From Nematopogon swammerdamellus (taxonomy: Eukaryota; Arthropoda; Insecta; Lepidoptera; Adelidae): 64,000 nucleotides of DNA. Where the stretch lies: contig OX336338.1 in the NCBI GenBank assembly GCA_946902875.1, forward strand, positions 7,431,971-7,495,970, read 5' to 3'. Below the pieces are notes generated by a model. The model was not told where the DNA came from. It searched no databases and saw only the letters and a list, made by a program, of their open reading frames with translations. This document shows positions 32,801 to 44,800 of this stretch, piece by piece (position 1 is the stretch's first letter; each line of letters begins with the position of its first letter). The position numbers were made by a program, and so were the translations under genes.

Positions 32801-35800
32801 TTTTTGGAGATAATCACCATTAACAAGTCAGTTTCCAATGTTGGACATTGTTTGGCGAAACCTGGATTATCTCGAAAAATACGAGTACTGGGAAAAATGC
32901 CACTAAGCATTTTTTTTAAGCTTATTATTAAATGAGGAATCCTGTGGTGATAAGTAACTCCGGTCGAACCGGGGTACCTTGTATAGAATATTATTTCTAT
33001 ATGGTTCACTGTTCCAGTTTCCAGCGATTAGTGAGGTATGAATGGACCACATCAAAGTCTTGTACTATTTGAACCCAATGGTAGACAAATATCTTACCCG
33101 TGTCCAGCGTTGGCGGGTCATTCTGAAGAGTCAGCATTAAAACTTTCATAGGTGGATACTTATGGTACGGTGCTGTGCCAGTTGCCATTTCAATGGCGGT
33201 AATTCCAAATGACCAAATGTCGGCTTTAAAATCATAGCCATGGTCCTGAAATCAGTCGATTTTGAAAACTTGTAGTTTAATAACTCTTTTTAGTTATAAC
33301 CCTTCCTTTTGGCTTCGCCGTAGTCGGGTAAAAAACTGACTTCAATCCCTGAAGTACCTCCTTTCCAACATAAACAGAATCACCGAAACCGGTTGGCTTG
33401 GTAGAGAATTATTCGCACATTTGTCATGCACAGGTTTATGCAAATTTAAGAGTTTGATGATTTTCTCATGGATCCTATCATAAGAACTTGACAACCTCTA
33501 TAAGGGGTTGTAATATAAATATGTAATAAAAATAATCATCGAAATCGGTCCACATGGTAAAGAGTAATCGCTGAACATACATAAAAAAAAGATTCAGAAG
33601 AATTGAGAACCTCCTTTTTTTCAATTCGGTTAAAAAGGGTCGTGTTATTTTCTCACAAGTTTTGTTCATCTTCATGCGATCCCACGCGTAGTATGAAATA
33701 GGCATAGCGGTGCTTATTGTCGGCGCCGACCACACCTCCTTTTTCAAATAGTCTGTGCGAGAACATTGGTCTGTGGTCAATGCCTCGGTCACAATGTTTA
33801 GTACTTACCTGTTAAATGTGAATTGTACAATAGAAGTTCAATAAATGCGAGAAGAAATCATCACCTGTTCCATGACTTCAGGTGCCATCCAGCACGGCGT
33901 TCCCACGAAAGTATGTCTCACTTTCTGTCTCGACAGATCTCTTCCCGTCGCCAGCCAGGCTGATACACCAAAATCTGCTATTTGCACAGTACCATCCTCA
34001 CCCAGCAAAATATTTCCTGCTTTAATGTCTCTGTAAACAGTATTAACTCTTTATAGAAGCTTTCTCTTTGACTTATATTACTCTTTTTGGACTTTAATTT
34101 TCGTTCTCAATGTACTTTTTTTATGGAAACTGACACTGTTGGCTACATCACCTACAATACTTTTATGTACAAAAGCTACCAAAGTGGAGACGGCTGTTTA
34201 TTATGGACATATGGACAACTCTCACACGCTTCTCTCTCTCTCTCTCTCTCTCCTCGATTTCTGCCAAGTGCCACTTCGAGCAAGTGTGTTATTGTTTACA
34301 ATATGGGCCCAAGTGCCACCTCGAGTAAGTGTTTTATTGTTTACAATATGGGCCAAAGTGCCACCTCGAGTAAGTGTGTTATGTTATTGTTTACAATATG
34401 GGCCCAAGTGCCACCTAGAGTGTGTTATTGTTTACAATATGGGCCCAAGCGCCACCTCGAGTAAGTGTGTTATTGTTTACAATATGGGCCCAAGTGCCAC
34501 CTCAAGTAAGTGTGTTATTGATTAAAATCTAAGCCCATCTGAAAAACACCATTATAGATAGTATTGTGCACGTATAGCACGTGCAGAGATGATGATGGAC
34601 TCATACATACGCATCACTCATTATATTGTATTGAGTTAACCTCTACTACTTCATTTTGTATTTTTTATCGTATCAATGATTGATTTTGTGCCGATGAGAT
34701 TGTGTGGTATCAATCCGGGCGGGTTAAACCCTAACACCTTGAAAGGTAAGGAATGGGACCTGCAGTTCTCGACAGAGCCCAGTGTTCTTAAATTCAACCG
34801 ACGATGCCATGACACCACACACCTCCCGAGGCCGACTTTCTTCTGATGTTGAAGTTTTCTCTATAACTGTGTTTTCTTACTACCGAGCGCAAGTATTATT
34901 AAAACTGTTATTGCATTTTTTTATTTCGAAACATTGAGCAACGCACTGCTCTTGCACAAGAGGCCAGTGCATTACCTATCATTACCATAAGCATACCTAA
35001 AACAGTATGTTTTATTATTTGGTGAACTGTAAACAGTGAGGTCTCAAAATTAATGTGTTTTTAGTGTAAAGTGTATATACCTACCTGCTGTGTAAGAAAA
35101 AAAAATTAAAAAGGCAAACTATATTATTACATATTGTCTAATATAGAAGACTAAAGTTGTTTGCATTAATTATTGTGTGTTATTTATTAATATCACTTAT
35201 ATTGCAATTAAATGGATGAAGAACTCTAGAGGCCCAAGTGAGAGTAAGTATAAAAATACAACTAAGTTACACAGTTATTAGTGAGAAACAATATCGCGAT
35301 ATGCGCCAGCGATGGTACAGACTGCCTTAAAATGTGTTTACTTTAGAAACAATATTACAGTGAGACCTAATAAAAAATTGTGATAACTACATGCCAGCAA
35401 CTGCTTTAAAATTGGGTTATTCTTTAGGTGACATAATCATGGTGGGAAGTAATAATTGTTTTATACACCAGCGATGGTATGGACTGCTTTAAAACTGTGT
35501 TAGTCTGTAGGCGGCAAATTTCTCATTGCCGCTCAAGAGGTCAAGATGTGGCTAAATTGTCACACACGGTGGGACCTAATTGTGATATACGCAAGCAATG
35601 GCATGGACTGCTTTAAAAGTGCATTATCCTTTAGTCGACTGAATGAGAAACTCAAGAGATACAATATGACTAAGATTTTCACAAGGCTTGGTGGGAGCTA
35701 ATTGCAATATACGCCAGCGACGGCATGGCCATATTTAATAGTGTGTTATTCTTTAAGCGACTGAGTGATAAATTCAAGAGATTAAGATTTTCACACAGGG

Positions 35801-38800
35801 TGGGACCTAATTGTAATATACGCAAGCGACGGCATGGACTGCCTTAAAAGTGTATTATTCTTTAGGCACCTAAATTTGAAACTAAAGAGCTCACAATGTC
35901 ACATTGTCACAAGGTTTGGTGGTAGCTAATTGTGATATACACTAGCCACGGCATGGATATATTTAAAAGTGCATTATTCTAGCGACTGAGTGAGAAACTC
36001 AAGAGATTAAGATTGTTACACAGGGTGGGAACAAAATTTGATATACGCAAGCGACTGCATGGACTGCTTTGAAAGTGGTTTCTTTAGGCGAATGAATGAG
36101 AAACTCAAGAGCTCACAATGTGACTCAACATTGTCGCAAGGTTTGGTGGGAGCTAAATGCGATATACGCCAGCGGCGGCATGGACATATTTGAAAGTGTG
36201 TTATTCTTCAGGCGACTGAGTGGGAAACTCAAGAGATTAAGATTGTCACACAGGGTGGGACCTAATTGTGATATACGCAAGCGACTGCATGGACTGCTTT
36301 AAAAGTGCTTTCTTTAGGCGAATGAATGAGAAACTCAAGAGCTCACAATGTGACTCAACATTGTCACAAGGTTTGGTGGTAGCTAATTGCGATATACGCC
36401 AGCGACGGCATTGACATATTTAAAAGTGTGTTATTCTTCAGGCGACTGAGTGGGAAACTCAAGAGATTAAGATTGTTACACAGGGTGGGAACTAATTGTG
36501 ATATACGCAAGCGAATGCATGGACAGCTTTAAAAGTGCTTTCTTTAGGAGAATGAATGAGAAACTCAAGAGCTCACAATGTGACTCAACATTGTCACAAG
36601 GTTTGGTGGGAGCTAATTGCGATATACGCTAGCGACGGCATGGACATATTTGAAAGTGTGTTATTCTTCGGGCGACTGAGTGGGAAACTCAAGAGATTAA
36701 GATTGTCACACAGGGTGGGACCTAATTGTGATATACGCAAGCGACTGCATGGACTGCTTTAAAAGTGCTTTCTTTAGGCGAATGAATGAGAAACTCAAGA
36801 GCTCACAATGTGACTCAACATTGTCACAAGGTTTGGTGGTAGCTAATTGCGATATACGCCAGCGACGGCATTGACATATTTAAAAGTGTGTTATTCTTCA
36901 GGCGACTGAGTGGGAAACTCAAGAGATTAAGATTGTTACACAGGGTGGGAACTAATTGTGATATACGCAAGCGAATGCATGGACAGCTTTAAAAGTGCTT
37001 TCTTTAGGAGAATGAATGAGAAACTCAAGAGCTCACAATGTGACTCAACATTGTCACAAGGTTTGGTGGGAGCTAATTGCGATATACGCTAGCGACGGCA
37101 TGGACATATTTGAAAGTGTGTTATTCTTCGGGCGACTGAGTGGGAAACTCAAGAGATTAAGATTGTCACACAGGGTGGGATCTAATTGTGATATACGCAA
37201 GCGACTGCATGGACTGCTTTAAAAGTGCTTTCTTTAGGCGAATGAATGAGAAACTCAAGAGCTCACCATGTGACTCAACATTGTCATAAGGTTTGGTGGG
37301 AGCTAATTGCGATATACGCCAGCGACGACATAGACATATTTAAAAGTGTGTTATTCTTCAGGCGACTGAGTGGGATACTCAAGAGATTGATATTATCACA
37401 CAGGGTGGGACCTAATTGTGATATACGCAAGCGACTGCATGGACTACTTTAAAAGTGCATTATTCTTTAGGCGACTGAATGAGAAACTCAAGACCTCACA
37501 ATGTGACTCTACATTGTCACAAGGTTTGGTGGGAGCTAATTGCGATAGACGCCAGCGACGACATAGGCATATTTAAAAGTGTGTTATTCTTCAGGCGACT
37601 GAGTGGGAAACTCAAGAGATTGATATTGTCACACAGGATGGGACCTAATTGTGATATACGCAAGCGACTGCATGGACTACTTTAAAAGTGCATTATTCTT
37701 TAGGCGACTGAATGAGAAACTCAAGACCTCACAATGTTACTCTACATTGTCACAAGGTTTGGTGGGAGCTAATTGCGATAGACGCCAGCGACGGCATGGA
37801 CATATTTAAAAGTGTTTTATTAAAAAATTGTATAGGCGACTGAGTGAAAAACTCAAGAGACTAAGATTGACATACAGAGTGGGACTTAATTGTGATATAC
37901 GCAAGCGACGGCATGGACTGCTTTAAAAGTGCATTATACTTTAGGTGACTGAATGAGAAACTCAACATGTCAAGAGGTGACTAACATAATAACAGAGTTA
38001 TGGTGGGAGTGAATTCCGAAATACGCCAGCGACGGAAAGGACTGCTTTAAAACCGCTATTCTTAAGGAGACTGAATGATAGACTTAATAGGTCAAAATGG
38101 GACTACCATAGTCACAGTTTTATGATGGGATTCAATTATGATATACCTACGCTACTGACGGCCTGCACTACTTTAAAAGTAAACTTTAGCCGAATAATAA
38201 GAAAGTCAAGAGCTCAAGATGCGACTATTAAGGTAATACAGTTTCGGTTAGACCTAATTGCGATTTATGCCAGCAAAGGCCTGGGCTGCTTTAAAACTGG
38301 ATTATTATTTAGGCAATTGGATAAGAAATCAAGAGGTCAACACAATAACAAAGGTATGAATGAGAAACTGAAAGAGATCAAAATATGACTAACACAGTAA
38401 CAAAGTCATGGTGGGACGTAATAGGATATACGCCAGCGACGTCAAGAACTGTTTTAAAATATGTTATTCTTTAGGCTACTGAATGAGAAACAAGAGGTCA
38501 AGATGTATCTAATTTAGTACAACAGTTATTGTCAAAATAAGACTAACATGGTCACAGTTTTATGGTGAGAGCCAATTCTAACATACGCTAGCGACGGCAT
38601 GTACCTAGGTACTACTTTAAAAGTGCTTTATACTCGTACTTTAGCTAATAAGAAACTCAAGGGCTCAATATGCGACTATTAAGGAAATGCAGTTACGGTG
38701 AGACCTGATCACGATTTACGCCAGCAACGGTCTGGGCTGCTTTAAAACTGGATTATAATTTAATGAGAAACTCAAGTGGTCAATCTGTGACAACAGAGTA

Positions 38801-41800
38801 ACACAGTTATGTAGGAAGGAGCAAATTCCGAAATAGGCCAGTGACGGAATGAACTGCTTCAAAATACATTATTCTATAGCCGACTGAATGAAAAACTCAA
38901 GAGGTCAAGATATGACTAACATAGTAACACAATTATGTTGGAAGATAATACCGAAATACCCCAACCACTGCATGGACTGCTTTAAAACTGGATTATTATT
39001 TAGGAAATTGAATGATAAATCCAAGGACAAGATGTGACTAACATATTAACAGTTATGGTGGGAGCTAATTGCGATTTACGCCAGCAACGGTCTGGGCTGC
39101 TTTAAAACTGGAATATTATTTAGTTAGACAATTTAATGAGAAACTCAAGAGGTCAAGATGTGACTAACAGAGTAACACAGTTATGTAGGAGGGAGCAAAT
39201 TCCGAAATAGGCCAGTGACGGAATGAACTGCTTCAAAATACATTATTCTATAGCCGACTGAATGAAAAACTCAAGAGGTCAAGATATGACTAACATAGTA
39301 ACACAATTATGTTGGAAGATAATACCGAAATACCCCAACCACTGCATGGACTGCTTTAAAACTGGATTATTATTTAGGAAATTGAATGATAAATCCAAGG
39401 TCAAGATGTCACTAACATATTAACAGTTATGGTGGGAGCTAATTGCGATTTACGCCAGCAACGGCCTGAGCTGCTTTAAAACTAGATTATTATTTAGGAA
39501 ATTGAATGATAAATCCAAGGTCAAGATGTGACTAACATATTAACACAGTTATGGTGGGAGCTAATTGCGATTTACGCCAGCAACGGCCTGGGCTGCTTTA
39601 AAACTAGATTATTATTTAAACAATTCAATGAGAAACTCAAAAGATCAAGATGTGACTAACATATTAACACAGTTATGCTGGGAGCTAATTGCGATATACG
39701 CCAGCAACGGCCTGGGCTGCTTTAAAACTAGATTATTATTTAAACAATTCAATGAGAAACTCAAAAGATCAAGATGTGACTAATATAGCAACACAGTTAT
39801 GCTGGGAGCTTATTCCGAAATACGCCAGCGATGGAATATACTTCTTTAAAGTGTGTTGTTCATTAGGCGACTGAATGAAAAACTCAAGAGGTCAAGGTGT
39901 GACTAACAAAGTAACACAATTATGGTGTGGGTTAACTCCGAAATACCCCAACCACTGCATGGACTGCATTAAAACTCGATTATTATTTAGGCAAATGAAT
40001 GAGAAAACCAAGAGGTTAACATGTGACTAACATAGTAACACAGTTATGGTGGGAGCTAATTGCGATTTACACTAGCAATGGCCTGGGCTGCTTTAAAACT
40101 GGATTATTCTTTAGGCAATTGAATGAAAAACGTCAAGAGGTCCAGATGTCACTAACATAGTAGGTAATACAGTTATGGTGGGAACTAATTCCAAAATACG
40201 CCAGCGACGGAATGGACTGCTTTAAAGTGTGTTATTCTTTAAGCGGCTGAATGAGAAACTCAAGAGGTCACTGTATTGTTTTGAACTTTAGTTGTTATTT
40301 AAGATAAACTAAATAGGTCATGTTGAAGTGCACTTAGAACCAAGTCACACAAATTATCATAAGAAGGTGTGCGATTAAGGTACTATAGACAATGTCAGTT
40401 TATAATCTTAGTTTATAGAAAGCAGAGAAGGGAGCAGTGATTAAGGTCTAAAGGCAAGGCCTTGTAATATTTTTATGTCAGAATACAAAAATACGACAAA
40501 TAATTCAGCATAGGTTCCTACAGCATAGGTATCTACAGTGACTAAGCAAACAAATCAATCCATTTAGCAAATGCATTGATGGACTTCTTCCACACAATTT
40601 GACTAAAGTGCCCTGCAGTAATAGAGCTTAATAAATACATAAGATTGTGGTAATTCAGTTCATTTATTAATAAATTACTCCTGGTCAAGTCAAATTGAAT
40701 ATTATATTCGCCCATTCTCGCAGGCCGTTGAAGCTGGCCGTGGTTCAGAATCCACGTAAAACTGTAGGTCCCTTACCGGGCGAAAAGTCTATGAAAATAG
40801 TTAGTGTTTTCGTCCAATTCAACGTAGCCGACATTACCGAGGGAAGCATTGCCATGGCACCTAGTTCACTAACGTGTTATGGGCTGGAATCTATGTTCAT
40901 TAGGTCTATGTTATATAAAAAAACGTAAAAATTTCCGCACAAAATAATTCACGCGAAACACAAAAACAACACAAAAATATATTGTGTATACATAGGTCTA
41001 GTGTATACCGGATCCATATGTCATGGACGGCAATTATGAATTATAGGAAAATAGGTATAATTAGGGACTACTTGTACGCAAGCGCGCAGCGCGCTTAGGC
41101 AAGCCGAGATTTTTTTGTCTCCGTGGGCAGCACGCCACTTGCATCTAGTCAATAGGATATAATACAGATATGGTGTAAAGAGCCATTGTCAAGTTTGATA
41201 CATGCGCAGTATCAAGTTAAAATCATTTGTCAATTACTACCAGTATCGAATATCGTCGCACAACTAGTACAAAGACAAAATAGAAGGATAGGTACGTAAT
41301 AAGTCGCTATGCGGGCTGAGTGTGGTTACATACAAGCAGATATGCAACTCACTATGTAGGTAAGTAGGGATAGGCGAAGCAACCTGCTGTCATATTTTCA
41401 AGATCTTTATACGATTTGTTTTCTAAAGCAGTTTTTATAAAAAAAAATAACATTTCCAAAAAAAGCTAGAGCTCAAAAATTACCTATGCAGTTTAGCAGT
41501 ATAGAGGATTTTTTTGGTAGAGTAAAATAAATTACTAACTGTTTTATAACGAAACTTAAACGTGCTGCATTGACAGATTAATTAATTTGGATTTTTTTAT
41601 TATTATTTAACATTCAATATACTTTTTGATGCATTTAATTGAAATTATGTTAATTTATATTTTCGCCTTAAAGCATACATCGTTCACCATTCATTGTTAA
41701 AGTCCAAGTCTTAACAGTACCTATACCTATTGCTAAAAAATGAGAAGAAATAGTTCTGACAAGGGTAAATAATTATATCAGTTGACCGCTCACTGTGAGT

Positions 41801-44800
41801 GTGTGGGCCGTGTGTGCGTTGTGTATGTGTGTTGTATGTGTCTTGTGAATGTGTGTGTGTGCTCACACAGTCATGCGATCATCTTGTATCTACACTCAAC
41901 TACGACTATAAACTTAACAATTTGTTAGTTAATGCTATATACTATAAACAAAAAAAGTCCCTTAATCCACGTTTCTAGGAAAACCAATTGATGCTTTATT
42001 GAGTCTTAAAAGTGGAGATACCACAAACATACACTTGCCTAGTGGCGAACATTCACTTATATTGCCTTACATAGGAGTATCTCAACTTTTCAAACTATTA
42101 AATGTCCTGAAAATGTTCAGAGAAACTTCAGTTGGAAGGAAACAATTTAACTTTTCCAATTTTTATTGGAAATTTCGAATGACTATATCTTCATCGTTAT
42201 CATCGTTCATTTTGTAAAGTACTGCCAAATTAATGGTGATGATAAATGTAAGTTTATTTTGCGGAATTAAAATAAATGGAAGAGGTAAATTTGCTCCATT
42301 AGAGACATAATAAATCACCCCCTGAAGTTCCTCTGATGATTCCCAGGATACATTTTATTGTGAGGTTAATCTAAAAAAAAATTTACACCTGTGAATTTGC
42401 CCATTACTATGGAAGTACTCGAGGCCTTTGAGTACCTCCTTGAGAACGGTCGCTATGGTGGCCTCATCGAACACACCGTGTTTACAATTTGTTGCCCGCA
42501 TTTTGTGTTTAATTATATCCAAGAGACTGCCACCTGAAACATAATTCAAATAATTTAATTATGTCATTTTTACTGTACGTACACACCCTATAATATACTG
42601 TATCTCTACAATGATTAATACTTTCGGCCAGGGCTCAGCAAGGACTAAGACTGCTTCCAACACGACTAACCTGACCCCCCATAGTCAGATTAGGTGTGAC
42701 GTAACTGTCAGGGGATAGGCGCCGACTCCGTGGGTGCTCGGGGGCTCCAGCACCCACAAGCGGTGAGTAGTGGGTGCGGAGCACCCACGACGATAGATAT
42801 AAAAACTGATCAGTAATCGGATTTGAGCTACGATAAAAGTGCCTTATTTCCGCGCGAATGTGTAAATGGGGCAAATGCAAAACATTGTGCGAATGTTTTA
42901 CGAACCCATGCTGCCGGGTGCCGGGAGAATTAGAGAAAAATGGGAGAAGCGTATATCCAGCAGTGGACGGCAACACGCTGATGATGATGATGATTGTTCA
43001 ATCTAGAATTTTATACTTTTTTTATGTATAGCGCGACATGTGGCATCGTTTCACCTACAAGTATCTTCTTTACTTCTCTTCTATATCAAGAAGTGGCTAA
43101 ACTAAAAAAAAAAAATTGCATGAGCACCCACGAGGATTTGTAAAAGTCGGCGCCCCTGTGTCAGGGGGCGTTAAATCTCTATAGTTTCGAATAAAATTTA
43201 ATGTAAAAAATTGGTGACAATATAGCTAGAAAGGTATAATTAGATATTGGATTGTTACGAGAGAAAAATTCAAATATACATAAACAGTTACGGTCACGCC
43301 TGTTTTCAAAATTTAAATATGTACCTTCTAGAAGTCTCAGCACTAACCACAGCTCATCTTTGACGACAAAGCTGGTATAATATGTCACAACATTCTCATG
43401 GTTGCAACTAGACATAGCCTGGAAAACACAAACATTACTTATGATAAAAACATATTTTATTATAGACCTACCTATACAGAACAATATAAAACTAATCTAA
43501 CCTGTTTTTTGGTTTGTAACAATTTTTTTTTAAAAATCACGAATTCCATGACTTCAAGGCCGCATGGAGATTCGGCGCACATAAACCCAAATATTTCTTA
43601 AAATAATGAAGTCACATCAATAAACTCTATTTGCAAATGAAATTACCCATAAAAAGTTGCAAGTGAAGATTCACTCATAAGCACAGATTTTTTTTCACTC
43701 CAGGAAAAACAAAATTTCTTTTTTATGGAAACTGACACAGTTGACTACATCACCTACAACATCCGTGATGTCAGCACATAACAACGGGTGAACAAGGTTT
43801 CATGGCAGTGCATCCCTTCATTTCGTGTTTGTATTTTAAAATACGCTCATTCTGCATTTTTTCTAACCTAAAATTGACAAATTAATGTATAGGTGAAAGA
43901 ATGCTGGAGAACAAGAAACCTGGAGGCAAAAATGACAATACGACAGAATATATTATTTTCTGTTTGAGTGCGGAATTGTTTGTAGGTGGGTTTGATGTCA
44001 ATGGAAATGTTTTTGAATCATCTATCTAAAGTGCTCTCTCATTCTAATAAAAAAAAATCACCGAAATAGCACTAGAGAAATATTTTCAACGCCGCCAAGC
44101 GGGGCCCGCACGGGCTCAGCGAAAGCGAGCTCTAAAAAGGATCGGGGCCCACGCGGGCCCATCGGAATGCAACAGGTTAATAAAAACATTCTTTAACACG
44201 AGTTGATTTATGATTCAGAATTCTTACTAGGGTTCAATAGTTATTTCCATAGTGTTCATTGTAGTTGACATGAAAGAAAAAAAAACCGGCCAAGTGCGTG
44301 TCGAACTCGCGCACCGAGGGTTCCGTATCGCTATGTCATGGTCAGCGCCACTCACGCCATCTATGGCGTGTTTATGAAATGCTCCATATTAGTTAAAATT
44401 CATGATTAGTTAAAATGCTTCATAATCTTTTCGGTAGATGGCGCGCACTTTACTCTTTTTAGTTTCTTCTATGGGAACCCCTGTGATTTTTTTTACTTTT
44501 TATTATTTGTTGTTATATAGGCAATAATAACACATATTCTGTGGAAATTTCAATGGGCTACCTATTACGGTTCAAGAGATACAGCCCTCGGACAGACAGA
44601 CAGACAGCCAGACAAACGGCGTAGGCTTAGTAATAGGGTCGGGACCCTGGATACGGAATCTTAAAAAAGCTGACAATACACCTAATTATGATTGTGTTCC
44701 AGTATAAGTGGGTAACCAGGTCAGATCACTCTATTTACCTGAATTTCTTTCAGTAACTCATCCATGGAAGTGTTCCACTTCTCAAGGTTGATACGCTTAA

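Noticed and set aside
36096..37685. Repeated 68-codon ORF ([13 protein letters not shown] type)
   Set aside because: Arises from the satellite period. Copies are identical by array homogenisation and lack signs of coding selection.
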